Assembly (NCBI GenBank): GCA_037976565.1
Contig: CP137672.1
Coordinates: forward strand, 18,376,335 to 18,440,334
Source of the DNA: Mesocentrotus franciscanus
Taxonomy: Eukaryota; Echinodermata; Echinoidea; Camarodonta; Strongylocentrotidae
DNA: 64,000 bases
Direction: 5' to 3'
The notes beneath the pieces are model-generated. The model worked only from the letters and a program-made list of their open reading frames with translations. It did no database searches and was not told where the DNA came from. How positions within the stretch are numbered: the first letter of the stretch is position 1; each line of letters starts with the position of its first letter. Both the position numbers and the translations under genes were made by a program. Of the stretch, positions 1 to 12,200 are shown one piece after another.

Positions 1-122
1 CTGAAATAGATGAATCGGTTTCTTATAAGAGGGTTTCGATTGCGCAACCCTTAGAAATAAAATTCATGATTAAGAGGCGGCCGAATACCCATAAATCTCA
101 TAATGTACAGTTTATACATTAA

Positions 123-627
123 AGATACTATGTCCCTTTTGCAGCCAACATCAAATTCTGTAGAACTACAGGAATTACGAATATGTCACGTATGTCCTAT
201 CTGTGAAATTTAAACGTTAGCAGTGTCCTAGTATTCAAATTATGCAAGGAAACCTGTTTAATTTCTAGACTTCCTGTCAGACACTATTTAATGACTGACT
301 GACATCTTTTTCTTTGGTAAAACATACATAACATGAGCTGTAACATGTACATGAGCATTTGTCTACATCAATAACCCACTACTTGTAATGGCCGAAAATA
401 AACTGATTGAATCTTTGCGCAGCACAAAACGTACGACCACTCGGTACAAGGGTCTGAAAATCAGACTATTTAAGTGATTGCAATCACTTATGTCGATTGA
501 CAACTAACGGTCGTTATTTACTAAAAAAGCAACTTTCGTTTTGAGGAAGTTCTAAATATGTATTGTCTTTCAAATGCGGTTGAATTTAACCTTTTAATTT
601 TTGACCTGCAATTGGGACATAGTACCG
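123..627. mobile_element. Non-autonomous TTAA-target transposon (MITE), copy in D1
   Basis: The ends are inverted repeats reading (A/C)G(A/G)TACTATGTCCC, and TTAA stands outside both ends (119-122 and 628-631). The same insertion is in D2. The paralogous sequence near 58037 lacks it and reads straight from the left flank (ACATAAAGG) to the right flank (CAGTAGATGG), which gives an empty-site comparison. A TTAA target is typical of the piggyBac and Kolobok superfamilies; which one applies here is not decided. No open reading frame of note lies inside, so it is non-autonomous. Confidence 0.8.
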
Positions 628-631
628 TTAA

Positions 632-2663
632 GACAATAGATGGAGTCGTTATTTTGTATTTGTTAATTTAGTTTCTAAAGGTAATACATTTTTTAAAATG
701 AGTACGTGAATGTCTTTGTAGGTATATTGATTGTTCGTTACACAGCTATAATGGCGAAACAAGAAATAACGAGATAAGAATTCGTCACTGAGACGAATGA
801 GGTGGTCTGGAGTTTTTTTAAAGGATCTGATAGGGAGAGATGAAGAGAGAGAGATGTATGGCAGTAGATATTTATTAAGGAGAGAGGGAGACGTGGTATA
901 GTCATGAAAAACATGAGCTGGACAGATGGATAAAAGAGGAATCAGAATGCATGCACTTGGAATGAGAGAAGATAGTATAAGAAACAAGGTAGGGATGAAC
1001 TAAGAATACAAAGGGCAAAGGAAAGAGCTAGAGAAAATTAAGGAACGTGTTACAAGTCATCCCTATTTCAGACTTTGTTTACAAACATTGAACCAAATAG
1101 AATGTCAGTCATGTCTTTGCTATTGTCCAGATATGTAGTGCAGTAGCTTATTAGCATATTCCTATTCATGTGCTTCTTTTTCAGGGGTGTCGATTTATAT
1201 CCGTGGTTGGGGATGATAGGTGCCAAAATATTTTCGGCAATGGATCAAAGCAACCAAGAGGTAGAAGCGTGTGGCAGGTTGCACCCCTTCCCTTCCAAGT
1301 TATTAACTTTTTCAAGTCACCCTCAATAAAGATAACATTTCAGAGAATATAAGAGTGGTAATAAAATGAATAACATGCTAAATGTTAGTCCTGACTATTG
1401 CCTGCAGTGTAGGCCTACCAGACTGATATCATCTATTTTTAAACGAAATTTAGACATTACCAAAAAAATCCAATGGTGAGGGATATCAACTTGTGAAAGT
1501 ATTATGTTACTAGTGGGCAAATGCATTAATAAGCAACCAGGAAAGGTTCATGTAGACAGAAAATTCTTTATTTCCTGGTGATAGAAACATACATTTTATG
1601 AATATTGATGTCTCCAAACAACATTCATCATGAAAAAACCATTCCAATATTCTGTGTAAGGAGATCTCAAAAACATAGTTCTCATTAGAAAATGAAAAAC
1701 ATATTGCTTTTGGTTCTTCATTTGACTCTTTTCCTTCTTTAATTAAACCAACTGAATCCTCTCTGCGGGAAACTCAATTCAATGAAACAGAATATCACTG
1801 ATGCAAAATTTGGTTCTCAAAATGACAGAAAATTTCCACTCCTGATCTCATACAAACTGTCTGTTTCTTAAAAACATAATATAAAACTTGCGTTCCAACT
1901 ACCAAACAACAAACTTCCATTATCTCCTTCTTCACCCAGATATACTTATCATACCAGATACGCTCTAAAATATAAGCATAATATTCCCCTAAGGCCCTGA
2001 CCAGAGCACTATTTTTTTCTCAAAACTATAACAAGTCTTTATAGAAGGTGCATTATTATTGGAAGGGTGTTATAAACAAAACTTCAAACTTAATAACATT
2101 CTAACTTTCAAAAGCACCTTAACTATCTAATGCCTGTTACGTTTGAATACAATACATAGGCCTACATCAGCTTTTCAATAAAACAAAAATAAGTTGTGAC
2201 ATAATCTTTCTCCAAAATATCGAACTGGAGTATTCTGTTGTATTGCTTGTTTATGTACATACAAAGAGCTTAGTTTCAAGAGGCACATTCTGCGCGAATG
2301 CCTGAGCTTGTAAATTTCGCGTATTGAAAATCACAATCAGTCCCAAATTTCATTCAATCTTTTTTGTTTCTTGTTTTTCTTATCACATTCCTTAAAGCCC
2401 TGTCAATAATGTGGCATTGATTATTTATTCGTTTTTAATTATTTTTTGAAGAACTCCTAGGTGAAAGAAATCACAACTATTCTTGAATATTATTACTTGT
2501 TTTAGAACATGTTGGGCCTGTCTCACATTGCCTTCCATCATTCCATGGCAATTTTCCATGTTTCTTTCAGCTTATTTCTCACTTCTTTTCCATCCACTCA
2601 ACTAATTCCTGATCATGCATTAACCTTATACCTACATCGGCCATGCCTAAGCTTTTTAGGAGG
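632..2663. other. Non-coding part of D1, no gene seen
   Basis: AT-rich sequence without a supportable gene. A 112-codon minus-strand frame at 649-987 is rich in S, L and P and is broken in the near-identical second copy at 14.5 kb, so I do not call it a gene. I see no recognisable transposon ends in this stretch. Confidence 0.5.
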
Positions 2664-3767
2664 GGATCCCGTAAAGTAATTTTGACATTGTAAGAAATAA
2701 ACATGAGCAATATTTCATTGTAGGTTACTTTAAAGTCAACCTCTTTTTCATCGCCCATTCACATCAGTTCCCTGAAGAAATGCTGGAATATATATGTCCC
2801 TCTTTCTCTTGTCTTTCTTCCTTTTCTCTTCCCCTTCCTTTTTTCTTCTGCCCGTTTCTTCCCTTTTCCCGGGTAGCAAGCCCATATGGGGCCCATATGG
2901 GGATGATCTGGGTCACTTGTGCCATCTGGGCTATTAAATGGAACCCATATATGTAACCCATATGGGGCCAATATTTAGTAACCCATATGGGATCTATCTG
3001 GGCCAGCCCTTATGGGTCCCAGATGGGAATGAGCTGGGCGTACACATATGGGTAGAATATGAATATGCCCATATGGGTAACACATGGGGAATATCTGGGT
3101 TAACCCACATGCGATATATCTGGGTTAACCAATATGGGTAACAGATGGGATTAAGCTGGGCATACCCATTTGGGCCCAGTTTGGTATGGGTTCCATCTGG
3201 GTCCCATCTGTCTTATATGGGTTTACCCATATGGGTCCCATATGCTTCCTGGGTGCAGATGCCTTAGTGCCCCAGATGGTTTTCCATATGGGGCCCATGT
3301 TTCAGAGAATATGGGACCCATGTGGGTCCCAAAAGGGCTTGCTACCTGGGTCATTATCCTCTCTCTCCCACTCTCTACTTCTTTTTTTTTTTGCACTCTT
3401 GCGCTTCGCGCTTAACATTTTGCGCACTGCATTTCTATGATGCTGTTGATTGAATAAATTGAATAAATTCATCAATTCCTGATGAAGCCGTATGAGCGAG
3501 AATTCAATTTATTCTTGTCTCATATACGGTTGTCTCATTTACTTGGTTTTCTATTTGTATATGTATGTATTATGAAAATGAGATAGCAAAATGTGTATAT
3601 TGATGGTCATCTTGCGAGTAATAACCATTAACTACTCTCATCGGGCTCTCATTAATTTTTCTCTTCATTTTTTTTTTTGATGGTGAATTATTGGGGGGTG
3701 ATTGTACAGGCCATCCCCACCTGAAATATTGGGGATATATCCCCCGTGATCGACACTCATGCTTCCT
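2664..3767 (+). repeat. Array-bearing repeat element, copy 1
   Basis: The segment from about GATCCCGTAAAG to GTGATCGACAC is shared with 16.46-17.54 kb (the D2 copy) and, inverted, with about 60.37-61.52 kb, where the flanks outside it differ. It therefore spread as a unit. Inside are the CCCATATGGG array, a short A/T stretch with repeated GAATAAATT-like words, and a hairpin-like GGGGATATATCCCC near the right end. I found no coding capacity and no terminal inverted repeat at the outer ends. Confidence 0.7.
2868..3350. repeat. CCCANNTGGG pseudo-palindrome array, copy 1
   Basis: About 480 bp packed with the 10-mer CCCATATGGG and variants such as CCCAGATGGG, CCCATCTGGG-like, CCCATGTGGG and CCCACATG, spaced irregularly every 15-60 bp. 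The array is bounded by the inverted repeat GGTAGCAAGCCC (left) and GGGCTTGCTACC (right). Each 10-mer has a CANNTG core, formally an E-box. Translated frames full of MGPIW are products of this repeat and are not proteins. Confidence 0.85.
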
Positions 3768-5227
3768 TTTGTCCAGCACGGTCTTGGGCTTCCTGTAAGT
3801 TTCACATTCTAATCTCTATTAATATTAGGGTGATTCAAATAGTTTTTTTGCAAAGTTTTGTTGTTAAACAGGTGAAGGCAATATTTTAGTAGCTTGGGCG
3901 TTGATTTAAATTCCTTATACGGAAGGAACCTTAGTTAGAATTAATATTGGGCACTTGAAGCTTAGGATTTGAGAGGCAAGACCTCTTAGTCTAATGTCTT
4001 AGAGCAGCCGCGGCAGCTAGCCTGCTAGAAGTTTGTGGCTTCAGCTAGGCCGACAGAGTCATGACGGCAGTGGTTTGGGCTGCACCTTTTGAAACTAGGC
4101 GTGGCAGTTTCTTGTATTCCTAGTTTGCACCAGAATTGTCTGTACTGGACACGGGCTGCTCCTGTCTTCCAAGCTTCTTGTCACCAGTTAAACTGTAAGT
4201 GAATTATAGTTATTTTTAGTAATTTGATTAAGCAATTGTCCGAGACATTAATTAATGGAAAATAAGATAAGCCTGGATGACAAATATTTAAAGGCTCTTT
4301 TGACCTGAAGTCTTTAATTGTAAATCATTTTATGATTATATAGTCTTGCATATGTAATATTATCCTTGACAGAGAAAAGGAATGTTTCTTATTTCAATAT
4401 GGATGTTGTTTAGTATTATCTAGTTGTTGAGTGTTATAATTATGATATCAGAAATATGAAGATAGTTTATGAAACTAGAATATGAAGTTAACATTTGCAT
4501 TTTGATTATTCTTGAATAATTAGAGCTATTATAACAGCATAAAGATGAAGATTTGTATTTTGTTAAGGATAGGTCGTTTTATGCCTTGGTATTTTATTAT
4601 CGTAGATGGCGTTAACCATGACGTAAACTTCGACGTTAACGATTGGCGTTAACCATGGCGTAAACTTGGATGTAAACCACGGTATAATGTGCGTAGATCG
4701 AGATGTTAAGTCCCCGTAATACCCATGTGCATTCCAATACCCGAGTGTCGAGTGTACGGTAGTCCGGCGAACGTCGAAGACTTCGACCACATAAGACAGT
4801 CAACGAGTTGACTACGGAGTTCATCACCACTTCAAGTTCTTCAGACCAGGTTCTATATTTAAGAAGAGTTAAGGAATTGAACTGAAAGAACTTTTGGACT
4901 TGAACTTAGAAGCAGTGAACTGTTAATTTCAATGTATATATGAAAGTTAAGTATTGTGATGTACCAGGGTATGAAGCTTGTGGTAGTTTGCTTTACTGGA
5001 TTGTTTTGCAAGCAAGGTAGAACTTGTATATCATTTGAATGCTTGATCCGTTATTGAATGTTATGTTCTGTAGTGAACGCTACATTGATATTTCTGTACT
5101 TGACCATGTAAATATTGTTTAGAGACTGGAATTAAACTTAATTCCCTTAAAATATTGTGTCACTTGTTACTTTGTCTGAGTTCTGTATTTAAGCAGTTGT
5201 CACTGACCAAGATGCCATCACACCCTT
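3768..5227. other. Non-coding part of D1, no gene seen
   Basis: A stretch without a supportable gene, nearly identical to 17.55-19.05 kb. It contains a run of related words GGCGTTAACCATGGCGTAAAC and variants at 4608-4680, and a stretch ending in TTGTGACA near 5250 that resembles the end of an LTR. No primer-binding site or target duplication could be shown, so no LTR element is called. Confidence 0.4.
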
Positions 5228-5239
5228 CCCTTGGTTGTG

Positions 5240-5560
5240 ACAGAACGTACTGAGACAAAAAAAAAAGAGGGAGAACAGGAGCCAGAGGCGAGAAAGAGAG
5301 GTGAGAGGTGAGAGAGTAGAGAAAGAGCCACAGAGGCAGAGACAGAGCTGGGAGACAGATCAATAGAAGAAGAGGAGGCAATAGAGTGAGAGGGAGACAG
5401 ATCGAGAGAAGGAGAGGGGTGAAAGAGTAGAGAGAGAAAGAGATGTACTAGAATAAAAATAGAGACAGAGCAACTGTCCCTCTCCTAGGGAGGGGCAGAA
5501 CAAGAGAGGGGAAGAGAACAGAGCAAGAGAGAGAAGAGAAGAGAGAGAGAGAGAAAGATA
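5240..5560 (+). repeat. GA-rich low-complexity tract
   Basis: About 300 bp made mostly of GAGA, AGAGAG and GGAGA on the plus strand. The minus-strand frames rich in S and L that cross it are composition artefacts. The D2 counterpart is at 19065-19365 with several length differences. Confidence 0.9.
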
Positions 5561-5994
5561 TGCAATGGAGAACGATGCATTCAATATTTCCAGCATAAAT
5601 AGAATTGAATATTTACTCTATAGAGAAAGAGAGAAGTTGTAGTCATGTAAACAGAAAAATGTCCATGAGAGAGAGACGTAAACATTTCATATACCAGTCC
5701 TGGGCTGAATAGCTGGACAAAGTATAAACGTCTGGAAAAGAGACTATCATCAGAGAAATGGGACGATTTGAAATTGTTTTAGAATTGGGAAATTAACCCT
5801 ATAGGTTTAATCAACGACTAAAAGGAATCAGATTTCCCAAAGGTTGTACAAACTATCGACATTCCTCTCCCATAGCTATAACACGCAAAATTAGGGATTT
5901 TATACATTGTTTGTGATTGTATATGTTATGATAGTCAAAGAAGGTGATCAAATCAAATGTAAAACGGAACCCTCCCCCCCCCCAAAAAAAAAAG

Positions 5995-6068
5995 AGGACC
6001 CATCGGGAATCGAACCTTTGAACCTGGGACGATTGGGAGGCAAATGCTTTAACCAATGGACCAACAAA
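5995..6068 (-). repeat. tRNA-like sequence (SINE head or tRNA relic)
   Basis: On the minus strand a degenerate A box (TGGTCCATTGGTTAAAGC) is followed by a putative anticodon region CCTCCCA and a B box GGTTCGATTCCC. The acceptor stem does not pair well and there is extra sequence before the B box, so a working tRNA gene is unlikely. It most resembles glycine-type tRNAs. An identical copy is at 19794-19866. Confidence 0.5.
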
Positions 6069-6651
6069 TTTTTTTCGACTTAACATGCAAAGCTCACAAA
6101 CCGCCTTGGCATAGTCGCAATTTCAACTTTCAATTGCAAAATTCGACATGATCCCAACATCATAGCCCAAAGTCTCAGCTATATTATCAAAACTCGGGAG
6201 AAAATGGAGCAGAAATAAGCGAGATACTGCTCAAGAACAATGTCATGTAGATTCATGATGTGAACGAAATTCACCTTCCCTAGGTATAACACGTAAATTA
6301 AGAAAATTTGACATGTGGCCTTTAATTGAAATTTTCACTATGATAACGTTAGCTACAACATATCAAAATTTGGAAGAAAATCGATCAACATTTACAGAGA
6401 TACAATCAATTTTCCATAAATATGCTGACGTCATAATATGCAAATTCGTATTTGAGTTACAAGGCCATTATGATAATGCCACGAGATACTTAAAGGCCAA
6501 ATGAGACATGAAATCAAACCTCCGACTCATACTCTATCCACATATGAAAAAATTGGGGGTCCCCGTGCTTCCCGAAGAGCTATAAGGGATTTTGTATAGG
6601 CACGTTTATGCCCATATATGCCATGTATTACAAGAGCTCGCGCGCACGGAC

Positions 6652-7151
6652 NNNNNNNNNNNNNNNNNNNNNNNNNNNNNNNNNNNNNNNNNNNNNNNNN
6701 NNNNNNNNNNNNNNNNNNNNNNNNNNNNNNNNNNNNNNNNNNNNNNNNNNNNNNNNNNNNNNNNNNNNNNNNNNNNNNNNNNNNNNNNNNNNNNNNNNNN
6801 NNNNNNNNNNNNNNNNNNNNNNNNNNNNNNNNNNNNNNNNNNNNNNNNNNNNNNNNNNNNNNNNNNNNNNNNNNNNNNNNNNNNNNNNNNNNNNNNNNNN
6901 NNNNNNNNNNNNNNNNNNNNNNNNNNNNNNNNNNNNNNNNNNNNNNNNNNNNNNNNNNNNNNNNNNNNNNNNNNNNNNNNNNNNNNNNNNNNNNNNNNNN
7001 NNNNNNNNNNNNNNNNNNNNNNNNNNNNNNNNNNNNNNNNNNNNNNNNNNNNNNNNNNNNNNNNNNNNNNNNNNNNNNNNNNNNNNNNNNNNNNNNNNNN
7101 NNNNNNNNNNNNNNNNNNNNNNNNNNNNNNNNNNNNNNNNNNNNNNNNNNN
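6652..7151. other. Assembly gap (500 N)
   Basis: Exactly 500 N, a round number that suggests a placeholder of unknown length. The left edge is the D1 duplication and the right edge is the inside of a minus-strand hAT element. At least about 580 bp of that element should therefore be missing here. Confidence 0.98.
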
Positions 7152-7602
7152 AGTGACCTGCATGCCAGTGACACAAATAAGGTATCAAAATATGCTGATC
7201 TGAAAGTATTAAATACCTAATACCCTGAGCTTCCGGCTCTGCCTCTGGACCCCACCAGGGCCCTAAGCCGGGCCCCTGGTTGCTCATCTGACTTTAATTA
7301 CATGCCTAAAATCCTGAGCTTCATGGGGCTTCGCCTCTGACCCCCACCGGGGCTAATTTGCCCCTGCACCCACGCCAATTTACGCTCCACTTGCTTTGCT
7401 CTACCTGATCGTAAATACTTTAGCCCCCTCCCCACTTTGAAAAAGTCCGTGGAGCCTTCATATAACATGTAAGAATGGTGGTGATGCAGATTTTGTTCTG
7501 CCCAAAAAAAAAAACAAAACAAAAACGTTTTTGGTCATTACGCCACTGCTCCCTCGTCCCTCGCATTTCGTCCCCGGTCATGAAAAGAAATCGCCGCCCC
7601 TG
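7152..7602 (-). mobile_element. hAT-type non-autonomous element, copy 3 (partial, runs into gap)
   Basis: Reverse complement of 22429 to about 22850. It ends with the terminal repeat CGCCGCCCCTG at 7602, followed by GTCCTGAC (7603-7610), the presumed target sequence. The S2 paralogue at 53511 shows GTCCTGAC without the element. The inner part lies in the gap. It holds no coding sequence. Confidence 0.85.
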
Positions 7603-9839
7603 GTCCTGACTGATGAGATTGGAGACCAATGTTAAAATGTATTTTCTAAGTGCATGCTTGAAACTACTGTATTCATTACTTTACATGCTTTATATCTTTC
7701 TTTTATGTTGTATGTTATTATTATACATTTTACGTTGCTTTGGTGAACACCTATTCTTGATGTTATCAAGTTGCTAAAATACCACCTTTACGATCCACTT
7801 GATCACTACAGAAGTTGAAATACAAACCTCCCATATCTATGACGTAGACAATGGAGTGGTTTTATATTGATACAATCATTAGAAGGTAGTTATTGATATG
7901 ACAATAACAATGATAAAACAGAAATAGATAGTTTGATTCAGATTGATCACCGAAATAATAGAAATGCATTACTTCAAATCAATCAACAAAATGGTAATAA
8001 AGTATTTCATGTCATACCAATTCCAACCAGTGAATGAGTATCCGAGTTTCTTGCATAATTGAACACGTAGAGATGGTACTTGAAAAGGAGAAATTCAATT
8101 ATATTAAAGATTACACTGGACCTGAAGTGAGCTCCAATTGAAATAGTAGACACGGGCACAAATGTGAGAAGACATATAATGTTCTGATTCCTGAACTGTA
8201 GATGATACCGAGACACAATTAACGTTCAATGCATTGCGTGCTAAACGACCTACTGCATCGAAAGACAATGATATGAATAACTCTACTTTCAGTTGGCAAG
8301 GTCTCCTCGATATTCATTATAATGTTTTCGCCTCTAGCTGTATAACTGAAAGGTAAATGAGGAAGTACATGATTGTCATTACCACAAGTACGTGAATTAA
8401 CAGTTCCAACAGGCTTAAAGCGGAAGAGATTATATTTCCTGTTTAAATAACAAGTACTGAATTATTTCTTTCATGGACGTATTTTACTAGTCTGTAATAC
8501 TCTATATACTCATTTAATCCGTGAATGCGTCATATCAATGAAGCACCAGGAACAGCTTTAATGTTTTGTGTAAAACGCCTTTATTTATAAATAGCGAAAA
8601 TTAAAATGTTGGAAACTCAGGACATGTTCACTGTTGGAAGGTATGATATCCATTATACGACTACAGCCCGTGCTCAAGGGGTTTCTCCTTCTTCTGTTAA
8701 TCTCCGAAGGTCTATAAATGCGGCCTATCACGAAGATCTCTATGTAGATCACCAGTTGTGTATGCAGGCACACTAAACACGGGGTTTACCCCCTTCTCTT
8801 TGCAAGAGGTGTAGTGTACTAACGTGCATAGGATGTGACTCTCCTACACACGGGGCCTCCAGTCAACGTTCTGTCCGAGGAACGGATTGTTTTGCCCTGA
8901 AACCGATCCTGAATCGAGAACAGAGGGGAAGGGTGCGCTTTAATACACACAACGCGCCATACGGCCTCCTCATACAATAAACAGATTAAATGTAGTAACA
9001 AAAATACCCTAAATGTGCTTACAATAAGGAAGATACAGATACGAGAAATTCCTTTGCAATAAAAAGATAAAAATATCTGCAATAGATTGATTACACTCTT
9101 ATAGATATCCTGCATCTAAAACGAATATAGTTGTAATGGTTTATAAATATACTATTGTTTACATTATACAAACAGTCTTGACCGATGATAATGTCGGTAG
9201 ATAATTAGATGTGACCAGTCGTACTTCGTATAGTAATTGCCATAAATAATTATCATTCATGAAAATGATTATTCAAGTACATATCGTACACTTTTTTTAG
9301 CAGATGTTTCTGCATTTATTGATAAATCAAATACAAAACATTTAAATAACAATAATAGTATATAATATAATTGATTTACATCAAGTGACAACTGAAATAC
9401 ACATACACAAAAATGCATATATAACATATATAATCGAAGAATTGAAATAAATGCAGAGGCCAACTATCATAAGCATATATGCTTGAGTCGATAGCAGCCG
9501 GGAAGGGCGGGGTACATGAATCTGTTATAGGAGTATTTAGGATAATAATGTGTTACGTATAGAGATTTTTTTCAGAAAGTATCTAAATAAAAGTGAAAAG
9601 AAAGTGAAAAAATGCAAGTGTGTGCAAGTGGGTGTGTGCAGGTAAAGTAAATGTTTGATTCGTATTGATCATGGACTGGTCGTCTAAAATTAATTTATTT
9701 AAACAAGCAATTAAACCATTAAGACATCGAGGCTTTATTGATTTATAGGCCATAATAATTTTAAGTTAGTTAAATGGAAGTCGGATGAGTGTCGTGTAGG
9801 ATATGAATGTAAATTACTATTGTAAACAAAATGTTTCGA

Positions 9840-10405
9840 AATGCTAAAGGTATAGTATTTATCCAAAATTTATACATAAAGATTGCAGTGTGAAAAATGT
9901 GAATATCAGCGATTTGTAATGTTTTTAGTTTATAAAATATTGGATCAGTATGGGCTAAATAATGTGAATGCGTACAAAGACGGAGTGCTTTCTTTGGAGA
10001 CGATATATTAACATAATTTTCATCTTATTACTATTACCCCATATTATGTTACAATAAGATATGTAAGACAAAATGAAAGAATTGTATAGCATAAATAGTG
10101 ACTTTTGTGATAGATAATATTTTAATTTATATAGAATGCCTATGCCTCTCGAGACTAACATGCAAATGTTGTTAATATGACTATTCAAGTTAGATTTGAA
10201 TCAATCATTACACCTAAGAATTTTGTAACTTCTTTTTCGATTATGGGCATGTCATCTATAAAAATATTATAATGAAGTACATGTTTAGAGTGTATGTTTT
10301 TGAAATAAATACAATTAGTCTTATTAATATTTAGAGAGAGTTTATTGGATTAGAACCAAAATGATAATTTATTTAATTCTAAATTGAGGGTTGTAATAAG
10401 AATGC
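9840..10405 (-). pseudogene. LINE reverse-transcriptase fragment, C-terminal part
   Basis: Read on the minus strand, this encodes motifs typical of the thumb and post-RT region of CR1/Jockey-like non-LTR elements: NKLSLNINKTNCI, VTKFLGVMIDSNL, HINNICMLVSRGIGILYKLKYYL and ISYCNIIWGNSNK. At least one in-frame stop and one frameshift break it. It continues the same element as 11246-11760, from which it is separated by about 840 bp of unrelated sequence. The element is dead. Confidence 0.8.
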
Positions 10406-11245
10406 TTAAAGATAAATTGAACTTTATTGTCATTATTGCAAAGGTGACACTTTGATTTGACAAGGTTATCAAAATTGCAAAACGTTTGAAACAGCCCCGG
10501 CATAGCACCTGAAATGCTCTCCGATCGCTGCTGAGATGTGTGACGTCACATGTTGAACATGATTTGCACAAGCAGACGATGTCCCATGACATCTCACACA
10601 TTTTCAGTGCCTGTTTCGTCATCTTTTCTTCAGTTATTTCTCTTACTTCACTACCGTCAGGCTAAATGTTTAATCTATTGCCTCACTCTAAACCCGCGCA
10701 TGGTATTATTTTGATGAAAAATGCAGCGATAAAAAATAAAGGAATCCGTCACTTGTAAACAAAATAAGACGCCATTGTATTTTCAGCTGCATACACCGCG
10801 GTATGTTCGGCGTTTCAAGAGGGAACAAATGCGTCCATGCTATCATTCCAGGGGTTTTGAATTTGAAAGTGTGGTTTCTTTGATTGTTCATTAACCCCTA
10901 TCCTGTGTATTTACAAACAAAAAGAATTTAGTTATCAGAATCGGTTTCATATCCCTTTTTGAATGGTGTAAAATTCCATCACATTTATATACACTAAACT
11001 CATTATAATTTGAGAAATAATAGCATTGCAATTATGTTCATTCTTTATGGGATGTCGTCTGCTTGCGCAGGATTCGTTCATATTGTGACGGCATTAAAAC
11101 ATCGTTATTTTTCTGGCGAATCTCTCGTATATCCCAGATGCTATGGAGGTGGTTTTATTTGTATTTGTATAAATCACCCGATATGTAGTTGACCTAAAAC
11201 TTGTACGATGGCAATCTGTTAGCTTAATTACCAGTTTCTAGTAAT
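10406..11245. other. Sequence inserted within the LINE relic
   Basis: The reading of the reverse transcriptase stops near 11246 and resumes near 10405 in the expected order, so the roughly 840 bp between them is an insertion or other rearrangement. I recognise no family, no coding sequence and no convincing terminal repeats. Confidence 0.5.
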
Positions 11246-11760
11246 ATGTTATTTGTCATATTTGTGATTTTCTTTGAACCCGCACTTTAAGTCTTTATGT
11301 GAATAAAATACGTTAGTATCATCTGCGAACAAAACGTATGTTAGGAGTGGTGATAAATTAACAATATCATTCATATATACTAAAAAAAAGTAAGGGATCT
11401 AAGATTGAGCCTTGCGGTACTCCGCACTTTACGGTGGAAATATTTGATGTTTTAGATTTTAAAATAACATATTGCTGTCTATTACGCAAATAGTCTTCAA
11501 ACCAAGAGAGTACCATCCCTCTATTAACACCATGTGCTTTTAATTTACGAATTAATATACGATGGTTCATGGTATCTAATACCTTCGATAAGTCCATAAA
11601 AAACACCTACAATGTGTTCTTTTTTAGAGAGGGAATCAGTTATTTTGTCACATAATTGCAGAATAGCATAATCAGTAGAGTGATTCTCTCTAAATCCATA
11701 TTGATTAGGAATTAATAAGTTATTCATATCTAAGAAAGAATATAATCGTTTATATACTAT
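11246..11760 (-). pseudogene. LINE reverse-transcriptase fragment, catalytic core
   Basis: The minus strand encodes the RT palm. In order it shows NQYGFRENHSTDYAILQL, MDLSKVLDTMNHRILIRKL, GVPQGSILDPLLF, and the catalytic box LFADDTNVF near 11320-11345. Frameshifts separate the parts. This is the upstream portion of the relic ending near 9840. Only a reverse transcriptase was identified; no endonuclease domain is visible between here and receptor A. Confidence 0.85.
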
Positions 11761-12200
11761 TTTTTCTTTTACACTTCTTGTAATCGTCGTATTCTTTTTT
11801 TCTTCCTCTTCTCCTTCTTCTTCTGTTCTCTCCTTACTCAGGTTTGTTCTTCCTAACTTTGGTTTCGCCTCTTACCTAATAATTAGACCTTTTAATATAT
11901 AATACTCTTCACAACAGCATGACCTTTATACAAGCTTTGCTTTAAATTTCCCACATGTTTCAGTTTTGTTTTTGCATTCTTTGTCATATCTACACTTCTC
12001 TCGAAATACCTTGCTATTTACAGTACAGTAAACATCATTACATTTTGTATACATCTGCATTGTTGTTTATGTAAATTCACAACAAATAAACTTCAATTCA
12101 ACTTAAACTTCAAAGGTATCCCGACTTCGGATCTGTCACTGAAAGTATACTTACACAAAAAAGGGGAAACTGTTTGACTTTTCGCATTGATAATTATCAT

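Larger units (their letters stand above)
1..6651. repeat. Segmental duplication D, copy 1
   Basis: This stretch aligns end to end with 13766-20451 at very high identity. Most differences are one- to few-base changes in homopolymer length, and the two copies differ by about 35 bases in total. Copy 1 runs into the assembly gap, so its true end is unknown, and it starts at or before the window edge. It contains no gene I can support. It holds a TTAA-flanked small transposon (123-627), a CCCATATGGG array (2868-3350), a GA-rich tract and a tRNA-like sequence. A third, very reduced copy of its first part lies at 57917-58190. Confidence 0.93.

Noticed and set aside
649..987. 112-codon minus-strand frame
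   Set aside because: Biased composition, no family motif, and broken in the near-identical D2 copy.
2759..3440. Several 60-90 codon frames with MGPIW / YGFHMG motifs (also at 16.5-17.3 and 60.7-61.4 kb)
   Set aside because: All are translations of the CCCANNTGGG array in different frames. The repetition explains them.
4950..5250. LTR-like stretch ending TTGTGACA
   Set aside because: No second LTR, primer-binding site or target duplication could be found. It may be chance similarity.
6527..7287. Long open frames of 180-220 codons around 6.5-7.3 kb
   Set aside because: They are made almost wholly of the 500-N gap.
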